Shown piece by piece: positions 1-7,443 of a DNA stretch of 7,604 nt. The notes under the pieces were generated by a model. It did not search any database. It saw nothing but the letters and a program-made list of their open reading frames with translations, and was not told the DNA's origin. The stretch's first letter is position 1; each line of letters begins with the position of its first letter. Source of the DNA: a gamma proteobacterium symbiont of Lucinoma myriamae (lineage in GTDB: Bacteria; Pseudomonadota; Gammaproteobacteria; GRL18); the NCBI GenBank assembly GCA_025655635.1, contig JAHXIM010000026.1:1-7604 (forward strand). Reading direction: 5' to 3'. The position numbers were made by a program, and so were the translations under genes.

Positions 1-95
1 GTGAAACATTTTTTGTTGCACTTAAATTAAGGTGCTGTCCTTATCAAAACAATAGATAAATTTTTCAATAAAATGTTAATAGTGAAATATCCATG

Positions 96-131
96 TTTCT
101 GGTATACCGATGTCGATTGGTATACCAGAAA
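96..131 (-). terminator. Long perfect hairpin just past the 3' end of the large minus-strand gene
   Basis: Positions 96-108 (TTTCTGGTATACC) and 119-131 (GGTATACCAGAAA) are exact reverse complements over 13 bp. The inner bases can extend the stem by a G-U wobble and two more A-T pairs, leaving a four-base loop at 112-115. The hairpin begins 12 bases beyond the stop codon of the 1193-residue gene, so in that transcript it would form at the 3' end. On the minus strand no run of U follows the stem, so it is not a standard Rho-independent terminator. It could be a weak terminator, an mRNA-stabilising 3' hairpin, or a dispersed palindromic repeat. Each arm contains the self-complementary octamer GGTATACC, which also leaves room for a dimeric protein-binding site. 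Confidence 0.4.
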
Positions 132-143
132 TCTCCAGGAATA

Positions 144-3100
144 CTACTCCATTGGATCCGCACCCAGTGTACCTAGCAAGTCTTCCAGATAAGCCTTATC
201 TGAAACTTGTGCCAGCTTATCCTTAGCCATTTGTAGTTGCTTAGAAATTTTCAGGCGTTTAGCTTCTGCAGCATGGCTTTCACGTTCAAGATAGTCAGTC
301 AGATAATTGATATGGCGCTTCCATAAAGCAATATCACGCTCCTGTTTAACTTCCAGACGTTTTTTATACCAGTCAGATGACAACAGAGCATCACGAGTAA
401 ACATGGCTCTGATCTCAGGGTGATGAGCATCTTTTCCTTCATGTTCACCAATGGCCATAATATGTAATAAGACTTTAAGCGGAGGACAGGCCTGCTCAAT
501 AGAACCATCATCAATATAGTTTTGTGCAACTTTTTGCTGTGCTTCAACAATATTATTAATACCGTCAACAAAATCATCCATATTCTGAGTTTCAGGACAT
601 AAAATACTTTCATCAAAAACTGCTGAAGGATTATCAAAAATCTTACCGAAAAAGCCGTGTACAAACAAACTGGTGATACGATAACCTAAACGACTGGCCA
701 AAACGGTTTTGCCATTGTGTTCAAAGTCTTCCAGTTTTTCCAGCTGACCTTTACTGATAAGGTAATCAGGACGTCTTTTCTCAGGTTTTAGCTGTGCCCA
801 GATCTCAGGAATAATTAAACTGATGTCGTGATTAACTTTAGTATTAGGGCCGACATAACCAGCAGCACTGCTAAAGCCTGAATAATCAGTCAGAATATAG
901 GAAACCAGCGCATTATTGACATCAGCCGTTGGCAAAAGTGCATTAAACGGCCCTTTGGTTAGCGCGCCTTCAGAGCCAGCACCCGTAGTAGAAGGTGATT
1001 TACCTGTCAGACTGCAGATAAATTCCATAAACAGTTCAGGTAGTTCCTGATAATGAATCGGATTATAGACTGCTAAAGAGCGTATGCCGGCTTCAGGCTC
1101 AGGTGGGTTATTTCTACGACCAGTTAATACCGCATCAACCGGAAAGCAGATTGCTTCGTTCAATGGTGCGCGACGATGAAAACGGGCACTGATTTCAGCC
1201 AGATATTTTTTAACAGGATTAGCCAGATCAGAACGTAATTGTAAATATCTTGGATTTTTACTGGGTGCGCCGTCAACCATTAATGGGTGAGCAGAAGAGA
1301 CTGCAGTTTTATCATTAGCCAGACTATCTAATAAGAAATTACGCATAGGCGGTGTATACTTATCAAATTCAACCTGATCTTCGGTGAGTTCTTTTAATTC
1401 TGCTGGTGTCAGAGGATGGTAGTTGGCAAAAAAATTGCCGGGCATGGACATCTCAAGTTCTGTTTGTTTATCAAAGCCTTTAATAATGGCATCATCAGGT
1501 CTCTGGAATAAACGATATTCACAGTTTTTAATTAACTTAACACATTCATGAGTATTTTTTTCCGGCATATTAATGAGCTTTTTAGCCGGAACAACAACAG
1601 AAGCGGTAATATCATCTTCCATTTGAAGTTTTTCAGCGACCACATAATCCTGACGCATTTTAAAGATACGCCATGCACCATCCTGATCAAAGCCAACACG
1701 CAAATAGGACATAATTAATTGTCTGTCCTGATATTTTAATTCGTGTCCCTGTACGCCATCAACCATATCAACGGTAAAATGTTTCTTCCAGTTACCGCCC
1801 CATGATGGACGATAGAAGCGTTTAATAACAAAGGCCAGAGCCTTTATTGATTCTGGAATAGTTTCCAGCCAGCTATTGTATTCTGCTGTAAACTTTTCCT
1901 CAGAAGGTGTGAACATTTTGATCATAGAGCCTAAACTTCTGTCCATGCTCAACGGCGAACGAGGTGGTTTGTCGGTATAATCCGGTGCAAATTCTTCAAT
2001 ATAGCGATGAGAATAATCATAGTTGATGATCTCATCCATTTTTTTCATGGCATTATCAAGCTTGTTGACAAATAACGGGCCATAAATAACGGCATCATCA
2101 ATGGCCTTAGATATCTCTGACTTACCACCACCGGAAACGGTACTGGGTTTGTGACAGAAAGTACCTTCTGCATCAGTACCGACAATACGCCAGGAAGGTG
2201 CTTTGGGGTGTTTTTCCATGGCGATACGATAGCCGCTAGGGTGCATATAAATTTTGCCTGGCTTCAGCTTGATCATTTGCTGTTGGCCATTATGAGTCCA
2301 GGTGACTTCCTGCTCATTTAAATCCATTTTTAAATCGGTTTCAGGCACATAGATAATTTCCGGGAAGTTTTTATCAATGGCATAACCTTTTTCCTGAAGT
2401 TCCATGATATCGCCATACTTTTTAATGACTTCAGAAAATTGGTATTCAGTATTTTTGGTGCGTGTGTCTTTGCCGAATTCTTCACCATGATTATGGCGAG
2501 GAAAGGCTAAAGCACCACCAGCATGTTCTTCTTCAGCCAGTCCAAACAGGTTGGTTGAATAACTGATCTGAGTTTTGACTTCTTTTTTACAATAGCCAAA
2601 ATAATTATCAGCCAGAATAGTGACAATAACACCTCTTTTGTCTCTGGCTGTGATTTTAAATGGCTGACCATTGTTATAGAGATCATCTTCATTTTCCCAG
2701 CACATCTCATCGTGCTTCTGGCGCTCTGTAGCATCATTAATATGCGGTAAGCCCAGTTCTTTTTTCTTCATTCGGACTAAATGAGGTGCCAGTATGACAC
2801 AACCGGTATGACCAACCCAGTGTTGAATATCAAGGCCAGCATCATTTTCAGACAAGCTGGGATTACCGGCATTGCCAAAAATACTTTCGACAAAATCTAA
2901 ATTACTGGTTAATGAACCGGGTGCAAAAAAGCGGATTTCCATTGTTTTTTCTGCTTCAATACCGGGTATCTCAGGGCAAACAATAGGACGCAATAATAAT
3001 GAAGCAAAGCTGTGAGCTTTCTTTGGCTGGTTTGAGGTAAAAGGCAGATTCATTAATTCTTCAGGTGGATTTAATGCTTCGTGCAGTAAGTTGGCATAGG

Positions 3101-3725
3101 CTATTTTTGGCACTGCTTTTTTATCACCGGGAATAGGTAAGCCGCCTTCAGAAATATGAAAAGAGCCGGCAGTGGTTCGACGATCACGAGAGGTATTATG
3201 TAAAACCCCCTGACTGACACGGAAGCTTTTAACAAATTCAGATTCAAAATAATCTCCATCGGCAGGCAATGAGAGTTCGCGCGCAACACCATGACGGTCT
3301 AATATTAATGTATTGGATGGTAATAACGGTTGTTTGTCACTGCCGCTGTCGCTTAAGTAATTATCCAGAAAGTCCTGAATACGCTGGTCAGCAGGACAGA
3401 GATAGTGTGATAATAAGCGTGATTTTTCACGATAGCTTTGCAAAAGATCATCAGCAATGGAGAAAAAATCATTATCGCAGTCTTTTGCTTCACAGGCAGG
3501 CAGTCCGGAAGAATGCAGTTTTAGATTAATATAAAGCTGTAGACGCTTTTTTTCTTCTTCGGCTTCAAGTTTATTATTACTGGTGTGTATGCCTACTGAT
3601 TTCATTAAATCCATCTTATAAAGTACCTTCGCATCGTTATTTGGCGTGCTATTAATATTGCTATTAACGTAGTTGTCCAAGGATGTTGGAATTTTAAAAA
3701 TGTGTAATTTACCAGATTTAATCAT
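144..3725 (-). CDS. Probable pyrophosphate-dependent (PPi-type) phosphoenolpyruvate carboxykinase
   Basis: This encodes a 1193-residue soluble protein with no signal peptide or membrane segment. PPi-type PEP carboxykinases (EC 4.1.1.38) interconvert oxaloacetate plus PPi and PEP plus CO2 plus Pi in the cytoplasm. They are about 1100-1200 residues long, roughly twice the ATP or GTP enzymes. The assignment rests on that length and on remembered family-like blocks, not on an alignment. The blocks are WVGHTGCVILAPHLV (303-317), DNYFGYCKKEVKTQISY (373-389), EEEHAGGALAF (398-408), a glycine-rich SGGGKSEISK phosphate-binding-type loop (531-540), a YRPSWGGNWKKHF block (638-650) and LTGKSPSTTGAGSEGALTKG (906-925). 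Residues 1150-1185 are charged and probably helical. The frame is intact. The start is uncertain: no Shine-Dalgarno sequence precedes ATG at 3725, and Met38 or Met41 are alternatives, since the first 50 residues look poorly structured. The divergent neighbour is pyruvate kinase, which shares PEP as substrate and supports the call. Otherwise it would be a conserved protein of unknown function. Confidence 0.65.
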   Translation of the reverse strand: MIKSGKLHIFKIPTSLDNYVNSNINSTPNNDAKVLYKMDLMKSVGIHTSNNKLEAEEEKKRLQLYINLKLHSSGLPACEAKDCDNDFFSIADDLLQSYREKSRLLSHYLCPADQRIQDFLDNYLSDSGSDKQPLLPSNTLILDRHGVARELSLPADGDYFESEFVKSFRVSQGVLHNTSRDRRTTAGSFHISEGGLPIPGDKKAVPKIAYANLLHEALNPPEELMNLPFTSNQPKKAHSFASLLLRPIVCPEIPGIEAEKTMEIRFFAPGSLTSNLDFVESIFGNAGNPSLSENDAGLDIQHWVGHTGCVILAPHLVRMKKKELGLPHINDATERQKHDEMCWENEDDLYNNGQPFKITARDKRGVIVTILADNYFGYCKKEVKTQISYSTNLFGLAEEEHAGGALAFPRHNHGEEFGKDTRTKNTEYQFSEVIKKYGDIMELQEKGYAIDKNFPEIIYVPETDLKMDLNEQEVTWTHNGQQQMIKLKPGKIYMHPSGYRIAMEKHPKAPSWRIVGTDAEGTFCHKPSTVSGGGKSEISKAIDDAVIYGPLFVNKLDNAMKKMDEIINYDYSHRYIEEFAPDYTDKPPRSPLSMDRSLGSMIKMFTPSEEKFTAEYNSWLETIPESIKALAFVIKRFYRPSWGGNWKKHFTVDMVDGVQGHELKYQDRQLIMSYLRVGFDQDGAWRIFKMRQDYVVAEKLQMEDDITASVVVPAKKLINMPEKNTHECVKLIKNCEYRLFQRPDDAIIKGFDKQTELEMSMPGNFFANYHPLTPAELKELTEDQVEFDKYTPPMRNFLLDSLANDKTAVSSAHPLMVDGAPSKNPRYLQLRSDLANPVKKYLAEISARFHRRAPLNEAICFPVDAVLTGRRNNPPEPEAGIRSLAVYNPIHYQELPELFMEFICSLTGKSPSTTGAGSEGALTKGPFNALLPTADVNNALVSYILTDYSGFSSAAGYVGPNTKVNHDISLIIPEIWAQLKPEKRRPDYLISKGQLEKLEDFEHNGKTVLASRLGYRITSLFVHGFFGKIFDNPSAVFDESILCPETQNMDDFVDGINNIVEAQQKVAQNYIDDGSIEQACPPLKVLLHIMAIGEHEGKDAHHPEIRAMFTRDALLSSDWYKKRLEVKQERDIALWKRHINYLTDYLERESHAAEAKRLKISKQLQMAKDKLAQVSDKAYLEDLLGTLGADPME

Positions 3726-3750
3726 TATTTAAAATCAATAGAATTATGTA

Positions 3751-3779
3751 ATTATATAGTAATATGGTAATGCTTTAAT
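3751..3779 (-). promoter_or_regulatory. Candidate sigma-70 promoter for the PPi-type PEPCK gene
   Basis: Read on the minus strand, 3756-3751 is TATAAT, an exact -10 consensus. The hexamer at 3779-3774 is ATTAAA at a 17-base spacing and is a poor -35 match. Transcription would begin near 3744, giving a leader of only about 19 bases before ATG at 3725. The surrounding DNA is very AT-rich, so a chance TATAAT is quite possible. No other site is better placed for this gene. Confidence 0.35.
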
Positions 3780-3892
3780 GGTTTTCAGAAATACTTGTTT
3801 TGTTTCAAAAGGATAGACTTTTTATGTGAAATTTATTTGAACCACTCTTTTGATATATTGCATAAAAGGTGCTTAAATTAGCTTCTAAAATT

Positions 3893-3908
3893 TATACTAT
3901 AGTGATAA
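3893..3908 (+). promoter_or_regulatory. Candidate -10 region for pyk
   Basis: Position 3893-3898 reads TATACT and 3903-3908 reads GATAAT. Each matches the -10 consensus TATAAT in five of six positions. The -35 side is weak: TGCTTA at 3870-3875 stands 17 bases before the first hexamer and resembles TTGACA poorly. A start near 3905-3915 would leave a leader of about 25-35 bases before the pyk ATG at 3940. This is a plausible but unproven promoter in an AT-rich divergent spacer. Confidence 0.3.
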
Positions 3909-3939
3909 TGGAAAATAGAAAAAGGAATAGTAATTAGTT

Positions 3940-5352
3940 ATGCGATACCCTGCAAATAAGACAAAAATTGTCTGTACCATTGGCCCGGCAACAGAATCAC
4001 CTGAAATGATGGAAGCATTATTGCGAGCAGGGATGAATATTGCCAGACTTAACTTCTCTCATGGTGATTTTTCCAGTCATGGTGAAATCATAACAAAACT
4101 AAGGGCTGCATCAGCAAAAACAGGAAAACGTCTGGCCATAATGGCTGATCTGCCAGGTCCAAAAATGCGTATCGGGAAACTCAAGGCAGAGCCTATAGAA
4201 TTACAAACTGGCGAACAGATTATTTTGACGACAGAAAACATTTTAGGTGATCAACATCGTGTTTCGGTGAGCTTTAATGAATTGCCATGTACCGTCAAAG
4301 AGGGTGATAAATTATTTTTGAATGATGGTTTAATTTCTCTACTGGTGACTAAAGTTGAAGCTCAGGATGTGCTTTGTGAAATTCGAGCCGGTGGAGAGTT
4401 ACGTTCACGAAAAGGCTTGAATTTACCGGGTATTGATCTGGGGTTTAGTGCTTTTACTGCTCATGATAGAGACTGCCTTGAGTTTGCTCTGAAGCAGGGT
4501 GTTGACGCGGTCAGCCAGTCGTTTGTGGCCAATAAAGAAGATATTATTGATCTAAAAAAAGCGGCTAAAGAAATGGGTTATAGCCCATTTGTTATTGCTA
4601 AAATAGAACGTTCTGGTGCTTTGGATAACTTAGAGAGTATTTTGCAGGTTTCTGATGGCATTATGGTGGCTCGCGGTGATTTAGGTGTTGAAATTCCCAT
4701 TTCAACCATTGCTGTTGCACAGAAGCGTATTATGAAATTAGCGGGTAGTTTAAGTAAACCTGTCATTACAGCCACTCAAATGCTGGAATCTATGACTGAA
4801 CATAGAAGACCAACCCGGGCTGAAGCGACTGATGTGGCTAATGCGATATTAGATGGTACGGATGCTGTTATGTTGTCGGGTGAGTCGGCAATGGGTAAGT
4901 ATCCCGTTGATGCGACTTCAATGTTAGCTGAAATTGCCATCTCAACTGAACCGAGTCGTACCATTGACAGGGATTTGGAACGTCTGGGTGATAAGAAAGA
5001 TGCTGAAACTCTTATTGCTCATAATATCCAGTCCTCAGTTAGAAACACCCATCCGGAAGCGATTATTACACCTACTCGTTCAGGTAATATGGCTAGAAAT
5101 GTAGCTCGATATCGACTACCTGTCTGGATAACCGCATTCAGTTCAGAAGAAAGTACTTGTCAGGCATTACAGTTTTCTTATGGTGTTTTCCCTGTTAAAG
5201 CCGAAAAAGACTTACCAGAATGGACTCCTTTTTTACGTAAATGGTATAAAGAACAGCAGGTTAATGAAGGCTTTGCAATATTAGCTCAGGGGCCATCCCC
5301 GGAGCACCCGTTAACCAATCACCGTATGGGATTTATTGACTTAAGTTTGTGA
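3940..5352 (+). CDS. pyk: Pyruvate kinase
   Basis: This enzyme transfers phosphate from PEP to ADP, giving pyruvate and ATP, the last step of glycolysis in the cytoplasm. The protein has 470 residues, the usual length for bacterial pyruvate kinase. The N-terminus has the family opening TKIVCTIGPAT (8-18). The substrate and K+ site is ARLNFSHG (35-42), with Arg36, Asn38 and Ser40. Asp70 lies in ADLPGPKMRIG (69-79), where domain B begins. The catalytic lysine is Lys221 in IAKIER (219-224), with metal ligands Glu223 and Asp247 in ARGDLGVE (244-251). ITATQMLESM (276-285) carries the conserved Thr279. The C-terminal domain runs from about 354 to 470. The ATG at 3940 is chosen because it gives the standard N-terminus; an AAGGA at 3922-3926 precedes it at a rather long 13-base spacing. 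It is divergent from the putative PPi-PEPCK gene, and no clear terminator follows, so some readthrough into norCB is possible. All key residues are present. Confidence 0.96.
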   Translation: MRYPANKTKIVCTIGPATESPEMMEALLRAGMNIARLNFSHGDFSSHGEIITKLRAASAKTGKRLAIMADLPGPKMRIGKLKAEPIELQTGEQIILTTENILGDQHRVSVSFNELPCTVKEGDKLFLNDGLISLLVTKVEAQDVLCEIRAGGELRSRKGLNLPGIDLGFSAFTAHDRDCLEFALKQGVDAVSQSFVANKEDIIDLKKAAKEMGYSPFVIAKIERSGALDNLESILQVSDGIMVARGDLGVEIPISTIAVAQKRIMKLAGSLSKPVITATQMLESMTEHRRPTRAEATDVANAILDGTDAVMLSGESAMGKYPVDATSMLAEIAISTEPSRTIDRDLERLGDKKDAETLIAHNIQSSVRNTHPEAIITPTRSGNMARNVARYRLPVWITAFSSEESTCQALQFSYGVFPVKAEKDLPEWTPFLRKWYKEQQVNEGFAILAQGPSPEHPLTNHRMGFIDLSL

Positions 5353-5396
5353 TAAATGTCATCTAAATGTGAACTAATTCCCGGTGATTTATGTGC

Positions 5397-5410
5397 TTGA
5401 TTTACATCAA
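5397..5410 (+). promoter_or_regulatory. FNR/Dnr-type binding site upstream of norC
   Basis: TTGATTTACATCAA is a perfect match to the FNR-family consensus TTGAT-N4-ATCAA. Its centre (5403.5) lies 41.5 bases upstream of the predicted start at 5445, the class II activator position. Regulators that read this motif include FNR/Anr (oxygen-sensing, iron-sulphur) and Dnr/NnrR (nitric oxide-sensing); the site alone cannot tell them apart. It sits directly ahead of nitric oxide reductase genes, which such regulators commonly control. It predicts induction of norCB under low oxygen or nitric oxide. Confidence 0.88.
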
Positions 5411-5432
5411 GGTGAGATGTAAGGGTTTAAAG

Positions 5433-5445
5433 GATACTAGCCCCA
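5433..5445 (+). promoter_or_regulatory. -10 element and predicted transcription start of norCB
   Basis: GATACT at 5433-5438 matches TATAAT in four of six positions, and an A at 5445 lies seven bases beyond it. With the start at 5445, the hexamer occupies -12 to -7 and the FNR-type box centres on -41.5. No good -35 hexamer is seen, as expected for an activator-dependent class II promoter. No sigma-54 GG-N10-GC pair was seen in this spacer, so NorR-type control is not supported. Confidence 0.6.
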
Positions 5446-5455
5446 CATAATAATA

Positions 5456-5459
5456 GGAG
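5456..5459 (+). promoter_or_regulatory. Shine-Dalgarno sequence that fixes the norC start
   Basis: GGAG lies six bases before the ATG at 5466, which is a good spacing. A second ATG at 5461 is only one base past the GGAG and reads Met-Pro-stop, its TGA overlapping the norC ATG. The spacing therefore favours 5466 as the functional start. Confidence 0.75.
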
Positions 5460-5465
5460 TATGCC

Positions 5466-5900
5466 ATGAGTGAAGTGTTCACAAAAACCATGGCCAGAAA
5501 TATTTTTTACGGAGGAACGACATTCTTCTTCCTGCTACTTCTGGCCCTAACCTTCGATACGATAAGCGTTCTGCCCGAGCGTGATCATCGAGAAAATATC
5601 ACCCCGGAAGTTGTTCTGGGTAAAAAAGTGTGGGAAGACAACAATTGTATCGGTTGTCACACATTGCTGGGAGAAGGTGCTTATTTTGCACCAGAACTGG
5701 GTAACGTCTATAAACGCTTCGGTAATAGTACTGATGCGATAAAAGGCTTTATCATGAGTCGTCCGAAGGATGGTATTCCTGGTCGTCGCAGTATGCCTCA
5801 GTTTAACCTGAGTGAAGAAGAGCTGACTGGTATCGCTGAGTTCCTGAAATGGACCTCTGAAGTTAATACGGCTAACTGGCCACCAAATATTCAAGGTTAA
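5466..5900 (+). CDS. norC: Nitric oxide reductase subunit C (membrane-anchored cytochrome c)
   Basis: This is the electron-entry subunit of cytochrome c-dependent nitric oxide reductase. It takes electrons from periplasmic cytochrome c or cupredoxin and passes them to NorB. The 144-residue length is normal for NorC. One N-terminal membrane anchor spans about residues 13-30 (IFYGGTTFFFLLLLALTF), followed by a periplasmic domain. The heme c motif is CIGCH at 61-65, and Met110 in RRSMPQF is the probable sixth ligand. Gly71 and Tyr73 in GEGAYFAPELGN match the NorC residues that help bind the calcium at the NorB interface in the Pseudomonas aeruginosa structure. It is the first gene of a two-gene operon; norB starts 13 bases after its stop. 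The FNR-type promoter upstream predicts low-oxygen or nitric oxide induction. Nothing is missing or broken. Confidence 0.96.
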   Translation: MSEVFTKTMARNIFYGGTTFFFLLLLALTFDTISVLPERDHRENITPEVVLGKKVWEDNNCIGCHTLLGEGAYFAPELGNVYKRFGNSTDAIKGFIMSRPKDGIPGRRSMPQFNLSEEELTGIAEFLKWTSEVNTANWPPNIQG

Positions 5901-5913
5901 GGGGAGCTAGATA

Positions 5914-7290
5914 ATGCAATATCAATCACAATCCGTTGCGAAGTTATATTTCATCGCAGCAATTGGCCTGTTTTTAGGTCAAATTCTATTTGGTACCGTT
6001 TTGGGTGCTCAATATATCTGGGGAGATTTCTTATTCCCAGCAATCCCGTTTAACGTAGCACGTATGGTTCACACTAACTTGCTTATTGTCTGGTTATTGT
6101 TTGGCTTTATGGGTGCTGCTTATTACCTTATTCCAGAAGAATCAGAAACTGAGCTGTTCAGCCCAATATTGGCTATCCTGATGTTCTGGGTATTTCTTGC
6201 GGCGGGTGCAGCAACAATTTTAGCTTATTTACTGGTGCCTTATGCTACTCTGGCAGAAATCACCATGAATGACCTATTGCCCACCATGGGACGAGAATTT
6301 CTCGAACAACCGACGATTACCAAAATTGGTATCGTTATAGTTGCTTTGAGCTTCTTGTTCAATATCGGCATGACGATGCTAAAAGGTCGTAAGACGGTTA
6401 TCAGCATGATCATGTTTCTTGGTCTGGTTGGTCTGGCTGTATTCTTCTTATTCTCTTTCGTTAATCCTCATAACCTGATTGAAGACAAATTCTGGTGGTG
6501 GTGGGTTGTCCATCTATGGGTTGAAGGTGTTTGGGAATTAATCATGGGCGCTATGCTGGCATTCGTTCTGATTAAGACTACGGGTGTTGACCGTGAAATC
6601 ATTGAAAAATGGTTATACGTTATTATCGCCATGAGCTTAATTACCGGTCTGATCGGAATGGGACATCACTATTACTGGATTGGTACTCCTGAGTACTGGC
6701 AGTGGTGGGGTTCAATCTTCTCAGCAATGGAACCTATCCCATTCTTCATGATGGTTTTATATACCTTTAATATGGTAAACCAGCGTCGTCGTGAACATCC
6801 TAATAAAGTCGCACTTCTTTGGGCTCAGGGTACAGCAGTCATGGCATTCTTAGGTGCCGGTGTTTGGGGATTCATCCACACATTAGCGCCAGTCAACTAC
6901 TATACTCATGGTACACAGGTTACTGCTGCTCATGGACACATGGCTTTCTACGGTGCTTATGTCATGATCACATTAGCTATTATTTCTTATGCTATGCCGC
7001 TTTTGCGCGGACGTGTTGCTAATAGTAATCAGGCACAAATTGTTGAAATGTGGTCTTTCTGGTTAATGACTATCGCCATGGTCTTTATTACATTGTTCCT
7101 GACAGCTGCAGGCGTACTGCAAGTCTGGTTACAACGTTATACAGAAACGCCAATGGGCTTTATGGAAGTACAGGACAAATTAGAGATTTTCTACATGATG
7201 CGTGAAATCGCAGGTATTGTATTCCTAATAGGTCTGGGTATTTATATCTATAGCTTCTTCGTTGGTGGAGAAGAGGAAGCAAGCGCTTAA
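5914..7290 (+). CDS. norB: Nitric oxide reductase subunit B (catalytic, heme b/b3-FeB)
   Basis: This is the catalytic subunit that reduces two NO to N2O and water in the cytoplasmic membrane, a member of the heme-copper oxidase superfamily. It has 458 residues and hydrophobic stretches consistent with the usual 12 helices. Every expected ligand is present, at a constant offset of seven from Pseudomonas aeruginosa NorB: His53 and His342 for low-spin heme b, His340 for heme b3, and His200, His251, His252 and Glu204 for the non-heme iron FeB. Glu273 in the catalytic pocket and the interface acids Glu128 and Glu131 are also conserved. It lacks the fused N-terminal domain of quinol-dependent qNor, so it needs the NorC encoded just upstream. 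GGGGAG at 5901-5906 lies seven bases before the ATG and sets the start. A strong terminator follows, with no norQ or norD after it. Confidence 0.97.
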   Translation: MQYQSQSVAKLYFIAAIGLFLGQILFGTVLGAQYIWGDFLFPAIPFNVARMVHTNLLIVWLLFGFMGAAYYLIPEESETELFSPILAILMFWVFLAAGAATILAYLLVPYATLAEITMNDLLPTMGREFLEQPTITKIGIVIVALSFLFNIGMTMLKGRKTVISMIMFLGLVGLAVFFLFSFVNPHNLIEDKFWWWWVVHLWVEGVWELIMGAMLAFVLIKTTGVDREIIEKWLYVIIAMSLITGLIGMGHHYYWIGTPEYWQWWGSIFSAMEPIPFFMMVLYTFNMVNQRRREHPNKVALLWAQGTAVMAFLGAGVWGFIHTLAPVNYYTHGTQVTAAHGHMAFYGAYVMITLAIISYAMPLLRGRVANSNQAQIVEMWSFWLMTIAMVFITLFLTAAGVLQVWLQRYTETPMGFMEVQDKLEIFYMMREIAGIVFLIGLGIYIYSFFVGGEEEASA

Positions 7291-7328
7291 GCTTAACTTA
7301 AACGTTTGGCCCTGATTTTTAGGGTATG

Positions 7329-7364
7329 AAAAAAAGGCAGAGTGTAAATACTCTGCCTTTTTTT
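7329..7364. terminator. Bidirectional Rho-independent terminator after norB
   Basis: GGCAGAGT (7336-7343) pairs perfectly with ACTCTGCC (7350-7357) around a six-base loop. Seven A (7329-7335) precede the stem and seven T (7358-7364) follow it. The structure therefore gives a U-tract on either strand. It lies 38 bases past the norB stop, ending the norCB transcript, and could also stop a convergent minus-strand transcript entering from the right. Confidence 0.93.
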
Positions 7365-7443
7365 ATGCAGGAAAAGAAATTTTTTTATTTAATTAACCTG
7401 AACTCTGGATAACAAAGTAACTAACATATTGATATAACTTGAT

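Noticed and set aside
1..59. A coding tail entering from the left edge on the plus strand
   Set aside because: Two short frames stay open for 9 and 18 codons, but both are too short and low in complexity to support a gene.
2100..2140. The SGGGKSEISK loop as a sign of an ordinary P-loop NTPase or AAA protein
   Set aside because: It does not match the full Walker A pattern GxxxxGK[ST], no Walker B motif was seen at a suitable distance, and the remaining blocks fit the PEPCK-like reading better.
3269..3529. An 86-codon plus-strand open frame
   Set aside because: It is antisense to the intact 1193-residue gene, has no convincing ribosome-binding site, and its composition looks like a shadow of the opposite strand.
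3726..3939. An FNR-type box in the divergent PEP-gene spacer
   Set aside because: TTGATATATTGCAT at 3850-3863 has a good left half only; the right half does not match ATCAA.
5461..5469. A Met-Pro-stop mini-ORF overlapping the norC start
   Set aside because: Its ATG is one base from the GGAG, too close for efficient initiation; a leader-peptide role cannot be supported from two codons.
5547..5894. A 115-codon open frame on the minus strand opposite norC
   Set aside because: It lies wholly antisense to norC, whose heme motif, anchor and ligands make it the real gene; the antisense product shows no recognisable motif.
5914..7290. Quinol-dependent NO reductase (qNor) as the identity of norB
   Set aside because: qNor is about 300 residues longer with a fused N-terminal domain and needs no NorC; this protein has 458 residues and a complete norC upstream.
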